From: Caldilineaceae bacterium
GTDB lineage: Bacteria > Chloroflexota > Anaerolineae > Caldilineales > Caldilineaceae
DNA: 64,000 nucleotides
NCBI GenBank assembly: GCA_019637645.1
Contig: JAHBVH010000009.1
Coordinates: forward strand, 62,001 to 126,000
Direction of reading: 5' to 3'
Positions 1-7,842 of the stretch are shown in pieces (the first letter of the stretch is position 1; each line of letters opens with the position of its first letter). Under the pieces are notes generated by a model that searched no databases, had not been told where the DNA came from, and saw nothing but the letters and a program-made list of their open reading frames with translations. A program made the position numbers and the translations under genes.

Positions 1-1307
1 CCGGGCTTGAGGGGGACAACCGGGGTCGGCGTAATCATAAAACCGCCAGTTTCGGTCTGCCACCAGGTGTCCATAATGGGGCATTTTTCCTTGCCGATAT
101 GTTTGTAGTACCAGCGCCACGCCTCGGGGTTGATCGGCTCACCGACAGAACCTAACAGGCGCAAGGTTGCCATGGGGTGCTTATCCGGCCATTGTTCGCC
201 AGAGCGCATAAAGCCGCGGATGGCGGTGGGGGCCGTATAGAGAATGGTGACGCCATATTTGTCGATCAATTCCCACCAGCGGTCTGGGTTTGGGTAGCCC
301 GGCGCACCTTCGTACATGAGGCTCGTCGTGCCTAAGATGAGGGGGCTATAGACAATATAGCTATGGCCTGTAATCCAGCCTGGATCGGCAGCGCACCAGT
401 AGACATCATTTTCTTGAATGTCAAAGACATACTTGAGGGTGGTGGCAATGTGCACTTGGTAACCGCCACAGGTGTGTAATTGACCTTTGGGCTTGCCCGT
501 AGAGCCGGAGGTGTAGAGGATAAACATGGGATCTTCGGCGTTCATGGCTTCGGTTGGGCACTCGGGGCTCGCCTGTTCGCGCAACTCGTGCCACCAGAAG
601 TCGCGGCCCGCTTGCCACTGGACATTCTGGCCGGTGCGTTGGTAGACAATGACCTTTTCGACCCCGGGAGCTTTGGCAACGGCTTCGTCGGTGATGTCTT
701 TTAAGTTGACTGTCTTGTTGCGCAGCCAAGCGCCATCACAGGTCACAACCACTTTGCTTTGGGCGTCGTTGATGCGATCGGCCAGCGCCTGCTCGCTGAA
801 ACCACCGTAGACAACGCTATGGATCGCACCGATCTTGGCAATCGCCAACATGGCAACGGGTAATTCCACCACACGACCCATGTAGACCGTGACGGTATCG
901 CCCTTCTTTACGCCGACGCTCTTGAGGACATTGGCAAAGCGATTCACTTCTTCGGCCAGTTGTGCATAGGTGTAGGTGCGGCTTTCACCATCTTCGCCTT
1001 CCCAAATGATGGCGACCTTATCCTTGCGTCCATTCTGAAGATGGCGGTCGATGGCATTGTGGACAACATTGGTTTTCCCCCCCAAGAACCATTGAAAGAA
1101 AGGGGCGTTGCTGGTGTCTAGCACCTTGGTATAGGGTTCGTACCAATCGATCAGTTCTTTGGCCCGCGCGTCCCAAAAGCCTACCGGATCGGCCAGTGCT
1201 GCGTCACGCACGGCTAAATAGTCGGGCACATTGGCATTGGCAAGCGTTTCAGCAGAGGGTTCATAGACTTCGCTGCGGCTGGCCGCAACGTCAATACCAT
1301 CTGTCAT
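1..1307 (-). CDS. acs: Acetyl-CoA synthetase, AMP-forming (N-terminal two thirds, cut by window edge)
   Basis: Activates acetate with ATP to acetyl-AMP and then to acetyl-CoA in the cytoplasm. About 435 codons are present of a family that is usually about 650, so the C-terminal lid domain lies beyond base 1. Visible on the minus strand are the WFLGGKTN segment near residue 72, the adenylation loop TSGSTGKPKG at residues 266-275, and DTWWQTETGG from residue 413. These motifs in this order are diagnostic of Acs. The start ATG (1307-1305) follows a clear GGAGGA ribosome-binding site (1320-1315) with 7 nt spacing and gives MTDGIDVAASRSEVYEPS. No neighbouring gene appears to be co-transcribed upstream, since the next gene is divergent and nearly 1 kb away. 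Identity is secure; only the truncation by the window limits the call. Confidence 0.96.
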   Translation of the reverse strand, partial: MTDGIDVAASRSEVYEPSAETLANANVPDYLAVRDAALADPVGFWDARAKELIDWYEPYTKVLDTSNAPFFQWFLGGKTNVVHNAIDRHLQNGRKDKVAIIWEGEDGESRTYTYAQLAEEVNRFANVLKSVGVKKGDTVTVYMGRVVELPVAMLAIAKIGAIHSVVYGGFSEQALADRINDAQSKVVVTCDGAWLRNKTVNLKDITDEAVAKAPGVEKVIVYQRTGQNVQWQAGRDFWWHELREQASPECPTEAMNAEDPMFILYTSGSTGKPKGQLHTCGGYQVHIATTLKYVFDIQENDVYWCAADPGWITGHSYIVYSPLILGTTSLMYEGAPGYPNPDRWWELIDKYGVTILYTAPTAIRGFMRSGEQWPDKHPMATLRLLGSVGEPINPEAWRWYYKHIGKEKCPIMDTWWQTETGGFMITPTPVVPLKP

Positions 1308-1451
1308 CGTAGATTCCTCCTCTTCACAGCAAAATAATTGAAATCATCATTGGCACAGCTGCGCTACTATTTTATAAAATAAAAATTGCCCACAATCCGA
1401 AATTGGCAAGCGAGTCAAGCTACAGCGCGGTTATTGGTAGATATGTCGCCA

Positions 1452-1495
1452 AGTAAGTAGACAGGTGCTGCTCTCTATGAACCTGTCTACTTACT
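1452..1495. terminator. Exact 15-bp hairpin upstream of acs
   Basis: AGTAAGTAGACAGGT (1452-1466) and its exact reverse complement (1481-1495) flank a 14-nt loop. There is no long T-run on either side and no gene ends here, so it may be a structured repeat rather than a terminator. Confidence 0.5.
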
Positions 1496-1929
1496 GATTT
1501 ACGCAGACCTCAATAAGTTTACTTAGTTCTAGGGAACAGTCAAGCAGACTTCTTCCCCTGTGAACCTATTCATCAATGAGCCCGTCGCCGCCGGCTATTT
1601 CCTACCATTCCCCACTGGGCCTAGCTTGGTTGGAATGGGCCGCCTGCTGCACTCACCGGCGACAAGCAAGGGGAGTCACTTCGCGAGTGCAGCACGGGGC
1701 GATCAGACCTAGTATAAACGGAAACAGGTTCATTGTAAATAATCTTCCAACAAAACAACAGGGCAATCGCAGACTTCGTCATAGCGCACCGCTAAAGGGT
1801 GGTGCTAGGGAGCAACGCCCCTTGAGCGGGCTTGAGCCGGCGTCGTTCGGTAGTCCAACGGCTTCAGCCTTGGGTGGTCTACCCAAAAAATTGTGCACAA
1901 TGTCTTGAAGAAGGTTCAGGGAATCAATG

Positions 1930-2040
1930 GGTAAACCGGTGGCCGTAGTTGAAACCACCGCCTGCTAACGGCAAGCTGCGCTGAAGCGCACTGGGGCGGT
2001 AGCCCGCTTCAGCCTAGGCCATCGGTTACCGTTTTATTTT
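1930..2040. repeat. Multi-stem structured element of about 100 nt
   Basis: An outer imperfect stem pairs 1930-1944 (GGTAAACCGGTGGCC) with 2017-2030 (GGCCATCGGTTACC). It allows one bulge and one mismatch. Inside it are a CGGTGG/CCACCG pair (1937-1942 with 1955-1960, which competes with the outer stem) and an exact 9-bp stem GCTGAAGCG (1980-1988) with CGCTTCAGC (2005-2013). The right side runs into a T-rich GTTTTATTTT (2031-2040). It could be a dispersed non-coding repeat, a terminator of an unseen transcript, or a small structured RNA. The sequence alone does not decide. Confidence 0.4.
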
Positions 2041-2250
2041 CGCGCCGTCTCTCAGGCCAGGATCTACGATGAAACTTAAAAAATATACAGCGATTGACAG
2101 CAAACTGTAACAATTTGTAAACTATACTTCGGGTAAACTATAGGCGATAATGTGGTACGATAAGGAATTCTTAATCTTTTTAAGCTCCATTGCTAATTTG
2201 TAATATAAGGCTTGCCCTTACCTCCAAGTGGCTAGGCTAGAGATATCATT

Positions 2251-5200
2251 ATGTGCAACCTAAGGCGACAGGCAAAATTATACATAGGATGTATGATTTT
2301 GGCTGGAACGCTCCTCTATGGCTGGCAGCTTCGTTCTTTACAAATTGAACATCCGATTTTGCTGGGCGTTTTGTGCATTTTGGCTGTTGCAACCCATCTA
2401 CTCAAGGTCGAGGGCGCGACCGCCGTCTCGGCCTACCAGGTGAGTTGGATTGCCTATGGCGGGGCCTTTGTTTTGTTAAACCCGGCAGAGGCGCTGTTGG
2501 TGTTAGCTGCAGCCCATCTGACCGAATGGATTTGGCATAAAACCGATTGGTATATTGCGCTTTTTCATTTTACGACGCTAGGTGTTGTCGCTACCTTTTC
2601 GTTTCTCGTTTTGCATACTGTTCGCAATGATAGTCCCCCTTTCGCTCCGCTGAATGCCCTCAGCCTCTTTCTTGCCGCGGCGACCTTTACGCTGCTGAGT
2701 CATTTCTTCGTGGGGGTGATGATCTGGCTGGCACGTGGGAAAAATTTAATCCAATCCGGTGTATTTCGCCCACTCACCTTGATGCTCGATTTCGTCAGTT
2801 TTGGCATGGGGGTCATTTCTGCACTGATCTGGCTCATGAATCCCTACGCGGTAGGTTTTATTCTCTCGCCACTTTACTTAATCTATATGACCTTACAAGT
2901 GCCATCGCTGCAACGACAGACGCAAACAGAGCCCAAAACCGGCTTGTACAACGCCAAATATTTTGCGGAGGTATTGGCAAATGAGCTAGAGCGCGCTGCT
3001 CGTTTGGATCGGCCCCTTACGGTGGTCATGGCAGATGTAGACTTGCTGCGCAATATTAATAACGCCCATGGTCATTTGGCGGGGGATAGTGTGCTGATTG
3101 GCATCGCCAATGTAATGCGCAAACTGGTACGTGAACATGATATTGTTGCGCGCTTTGGGGGCGAAGAATTCGCTATTTTATTGCCAGACACCTACCTGGA
3201 TGAAGCGCTGCCCCTGATGGAGAAGATCAGATCTGCTATTGCCGCAGCTGTCTTTGAATCGGGGCCTAACGCAACGCCGATTACCGCGACGATGAGCTTT
3301 GGCGTCGCGGCGCGTGAGTATGTTGGACAAGATGCGCGAGAGCTGATTCACAATGCCGACCAAGCGTTGTATCAAGCGAAAGCAACAACCCGGAATCGGA
3401 TCTGTTATTTTACCACGGGTACGATGAAGGAGTTCAGCGCCGGTAAACCATTGCCTACGGAGGGCGTACCGCTGACTGCCCCTCTGCTATCCGGCACTGT
3501 TGCCCCAAAGCTGACCAAGGTAAAGCCCATTCTGCGGAAGCTTGAATTTCCCAAGGAGCCAGTCGCCAGCGGCTCGCCTGTTGGCGAACAGGCGAGCCGG
3601 GAACCAAAGCTAGCGCAGCGCAACGCGCTACCTACGTATTTGTTTGCGCTTGTAACATTAACCGCTTTTGTGCTATTTTGGTCGTTGCGGCTGGCCGATA
3701 CCTTCCAGTGGCAGGGGCTTTTGCTCTTTATCGTACTGACCTTGGTGACCGAAGGGCTTGCGATCAATCTATATACAGGGAATACATCGGTCTCGACTTC
3801 GGTGGCACCAATTGTGGCTGGCGCCTGTCTTTTTGGGGTGGTTGGTGCCTTTGTGCTGACGCTAACGGGGGCCATTGTCGCTTGGATCAAGTATCGCACA
3901 CCGCTCAGTCGTTTGCTCTTTAATACGAGTAATCATTTATTAGGGGCCTTACTCTGTATCAATTTTTTGGCGTTGACCGGGGTTTCGATCAGCCCACAGT
4001 TGGACTGGCTGTCGTTTGTTATGCTGGTCCTGGCGACCATGTTGAATTATCTAATAACCACCCTGTTACTGGCGGGTGTGATCCAACTGAGCGGGGAACA
4101 ATCGGCGCGTACCGTTTGGCTAGAACGGTTTTATTGGTTATGGCCCCATTATCTGGTGCTCGGCTTGGTGGCCTACGTCCTGGCTTGGGGATATTTGAGC
4201 AATGGGCTGACGGGCGTTCTCTTGTTTGCCGCCCCTATTTTTATGGTGCGGATTAGCCAGAACCAATACATTCGCCGGACGGAAGCAATGGTCGTTCAGC
4301 TACGTTCTATGAATGGCGAGTTGATTCGGCGCAGCCATGAGATTGGGGCGATGAATGAAGATTTGATCTTGGCGCTTTCGCATGCCAGCGATCTGCGGGA
4401 TCCCTATGTCCAGGGCCATGCACAACATGTGGTGCGCTATGCGGTGCTGATTGCAAAAGAGCTGGGGCTATCTGAGGAACAGATTCGGACCATTCGCCAT
4501 GCGGGCCTATTACATGACATTGGCAAAATTGGGATTCCCGAAACCATTCTCTTTAAGCCCGCCAAATTAACGCGTGAAGAATATACGCTCATGAAGCAGC
4601 ACGCTGCCCTCGGCGCAGCCTTGGTGCGCGAGATTGATTCGCTACAACATTTAGCGCCACTGATCTGTCATCACCATGAAAGTTATGATGGCAGTGGCTA
4701 TCCTGGCCGACTAGCTGGCAAGGCCATCCCGCTCGAAGCACGTATTTTGAGCGTGGCGGATGCGGTAGAAGCAATGGCGTCGGATCGTCCGTATCGTAAG
4801 GCATTGCCGCCCGATGCGATCTTGACTGAGTTAAAACGTCGTTCGGGTGCCCAATTTGACCCCTTCCTGGTCCAAGCTTTTACCCGAGTCATCGAGCGAC
4901 AAGGGGAAAGTCTGATTGTCAACTCAGCTAGTAATATCTTGCAAATGATTGAAATGAGTAGCGATCTACAGGATCCAGTTGGAATTGTAGGTAAGGAAAC
5001 TAGGCGTAACCCGCGTGTTGATAGTAACCTAACGGGAATGTGGTTTTTATCAGAGTTGGACAGTATGAATATGGCTTTACACAGAGCAGTGGCCGCCCAT
5101 CGGCGGATGGAATTGAGCGCACAAGAGGGGAGGGAACTGGCCGAGACGTTACTCAAAGTGGCCAGTACCATCAATACAACCTTGGAGCAAGATCGGGTCT

Positions 5201-7668
5201 TGACCCTGATCTTAGAACAACTTGCCAATGTTGTGCCGTATGACAATGCGTCGATTATGTTGCTCGAAGGAGCAGATCTGAATGCAGTGGCTCGCCGCTC
5301 TATTCACGTGCCGGAAAGCCAGTTTCTCTCCGTGCGCGTGGGTACCCTGGCGCATGTAAGCGATGTTCTGGAAAAGAAACAAGCGCTGCTGATCAGTGAT
5401 ACCAACCATGACAGTCGCTGGATGCGCCGGCAGGGAAGTGAGACGATCCGTTGCTGGCTTGGCGTCCCGCTCATGGTGCAAGACCGCGTCATTGGTCTGA
5501 TGAACATGAGCAATGTCATCCCCGGCTCCTATACGGACCATCATGTCCAGGTGGCGATGGCCTTTGCCGCCCACGCCGCGATCGCGATTCAAAATGCGAG
5601 CCTCTATACACAGGCACAACAGGAAATTGAAGAACGTGAACGTGCCCAAGCCGCGCTGCGCCAATCAGAGGCCCATCTCCAAGAACGGGTGCTTGAGTTG
5701 CAACGCGCCAAAGCGGCTGAGCAAAAGCAGCGCGAATTGGCCGAAACACTCAGCGAGGCCGCACGCTCCATGAGTGCTAGCCTAAACCTGCAAGAAGTTG
5801 TGCATACGGTCCTCACACATTTGAGCCGCCTGGTCACTTCTGATAAGGTGATGGTCAAACTGATTGATGAAAATCGGGTGGAACTCTTAGCGACCTATGC
5901 GCGACAGACCGGTGCTTATCGCTATGTGCATGAACAGGCCACGCTGCTACCAGCCGAAGCCGCGATGCTTCAACAAGCCGCACCCTATATTCTTGCCCAG
6001 GCAGGAGACGGTTTCGACAGTGCGGCCTTTGGCGATGCCGAAGTAGCGTCGTGGCTGGGCGTTCCCCTAATGGCACGCGATCATATCATTGGCCTATTGC
6101 TCCTTGGGAAAAAAGCAGCAGATTCCTATACCGAGGATGACATTCGTTTGGCAACGGCGTTTGCGAATCAGTCGGCGATTACGATCACCAATGCGCGCCT
6201 CTATCAACAGGTGCAAAATGAACTTTTGGAACGCCGCCGCGCCGAAATGGCTTTGCAAGAGGAACGTTCCTTGCTCGCCCAACGAGTTGAAGAGCGTACC
6301 TTTGAACTAAAAGCGGCCAACACCAAGCTGACCGCGGCGTTACGGACCAAGGATGAGTTCTTGGCTACCGTGAGTCATGAATTACGTACTCCCTTAAGTG
6401 CCATTTTATTATTGACTGAATCGATGCAGAAGGGGGTCTACGGCGCGCTGGGTAACCGTCATTCAGAAGTGCTCAACACAGTAAAACACAGCGCCCGCCA
6501 CCTCTTGGCCTTGATCAATGACATTTTGGATATGTCCAAGATCGAATCTGGCACGTTTGAGCTGGATATGGGGCCTGTTTCCGTCCCGATTATCTGCCGT
6601 GATAGTTTACAGCTTGTGCGGGAGACCGCCAACAAGAAGCAGATTGAATTGGTGCAACACTTTGACCCGCGGGTTGAGATGGTCAATGGGGATGAGCGCC
6701 GCCTGCTCCAAATCCTGGTTAACTTGCTGAGTAATGCCGTGAAATTTACACCGGACGGGGGCAAAGTAGGGCTCGATGTTGCGGGTGATGTCCAGAATGA
6801 GTTGGTGCGGCTTACTGTGTGGGACACGGGCATCGGCATTGCCAAAGAGGACAGCGCCCGCCTCTTTCAGCCCTTTGTCCAGCTAGATAGCAAGTTGTCG
6901 CGCCAATATGAAGGGACCGGCCTAGGGCTAGCCTTGGTAGACCGTTTGGTGAAGATGCATCATGGTACAGTACAGTTGGAAAGTGAAGTTGGGCAAGGCA
7001 GCCGCTTTATCGTTTCGCTGCCCTGGAAGCCAAGCTTGAGTGATGATAGCTCATTATACGCTCACCAACTAGCTCGCCATATTGCCATGCCGACTCCCAC
7101 GCTGCCGGAGAAGCCACCTGCTACACCGGCGGATAGTGAGGATACCCCGGATTGTCACGACGCACAGTGTGCGCGAAACCGCACCCGTGAGCTTGTTCAA
7201 CCGACTGACCGCGGCTTGGTTGGGCAGGCTGCCGCAACCCCGAATCGGGCTGGGGACGCGCCGCCGCTTGCTGCTGAAGAAGACGCGCCCCTCATCTTGC
7301 TGGTCGAGGATAATGAAATTGGCATTGAAGCGATGCAGGACTATTTAACGGCCCATGACTACCGTGTTGTTGTAGCGCGCAATGGTGAAGAGGCGATTGA
7401 GCAGACCCACCAACACCGCCCAGATCTGATCCTGATGGATATTCAGATGCCCGATATGGATGGGCTGGAAGCAACCTCGCGCATCCGTGCCCAAGGTGAG
7501 TTCACGCATACGCCCATTATTGCCCTTACTGCCTTAGCCATGCCTGGTGATCGAGAACGCTGTATGCAGGCTGGCGTCACTGAATATCTGAGCAAGCCAG
7601 TGAGTATGAAACAACTGGTGCATGTTATTCAGTCCCAATTACAACTGAGCCCCGTCCACGTCAATTGA
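2251..7668 (+). CDS. Giant membrane hybrid kinase with GGDEF and HD-GYP domains
   Basis: A 1805-residue inner-membrane signalling protein. Domains in order: a multi-helix membrane module (about 10-215); GGDEF diguanylate cyclase with the active-site motif GGEEF at 303-307 and an intact inhibitory RxxDxxxR pattern just before it; a second membrane module (about 461-672); HD-GYP phosphodiesterase with HD at 755-756 and GYP at 816-818; two GAF domains (about 963-1120 and 1161-1325) joined by helical linkers; HisKA with H1376 in SHELRTP; HATPase_c with DTGIGI and GTGLGL boxes; and a C-terminal receiver with D1730 in LMDIQMPDMDG. All catalytic motifs look intact, so the protein could both make and degrade c-di-GMP and also run a phosphorelay. 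No output partner is encoded next to it. The ATG start (MCNLRRQAKLY) has no strong Shine-Dalgarno sequence, so the exact N-terminus is less certain than the frame. Confidence 0.93.
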   Translation: MCNLRRQAKLYIGCMILAGTLLYGWQLRSLQIEHPILLGVLCILAVATHLLKVEGATAVSAYQVSWIAYGGAFVLLNPAEALLVLAAAHLTEWIWHKTDWYIALFHFTTLGVVATFSFLVLHTVRNDSPPFAPLNALSLFLAAATFTLLSHFFVGVMIWLARGKNLIQSGVFRPLTLMLDFVSFGMGVISALIWLMNPYAVGFILSPLYLIYMTLQVPSLQRQTQTEPKTGLYNAKYFAEVLANELERAARLDRPLTVVMADVDLLRNINNAHGHLAGDSVLIGIANVMRKLVREHDIVARFGGEEFAILLPDTYLDEALPLMEKIRSAIAAAVFESGPNATPITATMSFGVAAREYVGQDARELIHNADQALYQAKATTRNRICYFTTGTMKEFSAGKPLPTEGVPLTAPLLSGTVAPKLTKVKPILRKLEFPKEPVASGSPVGEQASREPKLAQRNALPTYLFALVTLTAFVLFWSLRLADTFQWQGLLLFIVLTLVTEGLAINLYTGNTSVSTSVAPIVAGACLFGVVGAFVLTLTGAIVAWIKYRTPLSRLLFNTSNHLLGALLCINFLALTGVSISPQLDWLSFVMLVLATMLNYLITTLLLAGVIQLSGEQSARTVWLERFYWLWPHYLVLGLVAYVLAWGYLSNGLTGVLLFAAPIFMVRISQNQYIRRTEAMVVQLRSMNGELIRRSHEIGAMNEDLILALSHASDLRDPYVQGHAQHVVRYAVLIAKELGLSEEQIRTIRHAGLLHDIGKIGIPETILFKPAKLTREEYTLMKQHAALGAALVREIDSLQHLAPLICHHHESYDGSGYPGRLAGKAIPLEARILSVADAVEAMASDRPYRKALPPDAILTELKRRSGAQFDPFLVQAFTRVIERQGESLIVNSASNILQMIEMSSDLQDPVGIVGKETRRNPRVDSNLTGMWFLSELDSMNMALHRAVAAHRRMELSAQEGRELAETLLKVASTINTTLEQDRVLTLILEQLANVVPYDNASIMLLEGADLNAVARRSIHVPESQFLSVRVGTLAHVSDVLEKKQALLISDTNHDSRWMRRQGSETIRCWLGVPLMVQDRVIGLMNMSNVIPGSYTDHHVQVAMAFAAHAAIAIQNASLYTQAQQEIEERERAQAALRQSEAHLQERVLELQRAKAAEQKQRELAETLSEAARSMSASLNLQEVVHTVLTHLSRLVTSDKVMVKLIDENRVELLATYARQTGAYRYVHEQATLLPAEAAMLQQAAPYILAQAGDGFDSAAFGDAEVASWLGVPLMARDHIIGLLLLGKKAADSYTEDDIRLATAFANQSAITITNARLYQQVQNELLERRRAEMALQEERSLLAQRVEERTFELKAANTKLTAALRTKDEFLATVSHELRTPLSAILLLTESMQKGVYGALGNRHSEVLNTVKHSARHLLALINDILDMSKIESGTFELDMGPVSVPIICRDSLQLVRETANKKQIELVQHFDPRVEMVNGDERRLLQILVNLLSNAVKFTPDGGKVGLDVAGDVQNELVRLTVWDTGIGIAKEDSARLFQPFVQLDSKLSRQYEGTGLGLALVDRLVKMHHGTVQLESEVGQGSRFIVSLPWKPSLSDDSSLYAHQLARHIAMPTPTLPEKPPATPADSEDTPDCHDAQCARNRTRELVQPTDRGLVGQAAATPNRAGDAPPLAAEEDAPLILLVEDNEIGIEAMQDYLTAHDYRVVVARNGEEAIEQTHQHRPDLILMDIQMPDMDGLEATSRIRAQGEFTHTPIIALTALAMPGDRERCMQAGVTEYLSKPVSMKQLVHVIQSQLQLSPVHVN

Positions 7669-7689
7669 GCGCCACCCTTTTTGTTCTGG

Positions 7690-7726
7690 CAAAACCTGAC
7701 AGGTTTGTCAAACCTGTCAGGTTTTG
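7690..7726. terminator. Exact 17-bp hairpin after the hybrid kinase
   Basis: CAAAACCTGACAGGTTT (7690-7706), a GTC loop, and the exact complement (7710-7726). It sits between two convergent genes and can terminate both. Each arm contains the odd palindrome AAACCTGACAGGTTT, which occurs again at 12724-12738. Confidence 0.75.
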
Positions 7727-7842
7727 AAACGCGCCCGCGCTGGCATAGTATTTGTCCGAGCCAACTGTGTGTATCAGGCGTGTAGAGATCCAGATAGCCC
7801 TCTCGCAACTTGGCGGGCTGACAAGGCAAGGGCTAATCCCCC

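Larger units (their letters stand above)
1308..2250. other. Gene-free intergenic region with several inverted repeats
   Basis: About 940 bases between the divergent acs and sensor-kinase genes. An open frame at 1576-1908 has no recognisable domain, poor composition and no ribosome-binding site, so it is not called. The region holds inverted repeats at 1452-1495 (15 bp, exact), 1645-1694 (10 bp, 30-nt loop) and 1930-2030 (multi-stem). Near 2117-2142 a GTAAACTATA decamer is repeated directly with 16-bp periodicity, about 110-135 bp before the sensor start, and could be an operator. An AT-rich tract at 1370-1386 is where the acs promoter would be expected. No riboswitch consensus, including c-di-GMP-I, was recognised. 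Confidence 0.6.

Noticed and set aside
421..729. Open frames on both strands inside acs
   Set aside because: Shadows of the acs reading frame, which carries all conserved adenylation motifs.
1576..1908. 110-codon open frame in the acs-sensor intergenic region
   Set aside because: No domain, no ribosome-binding site, composition unlike neighbouring genes, and it runs across inverted repeats.
2041..2250. c-di-GMP riboswitch upstream of the GGDEF/HD-GYP protein
   Set aside because: The conserved c-di-GMP-I core is absent; only a direct repeat and AT-rich sequence are seen.
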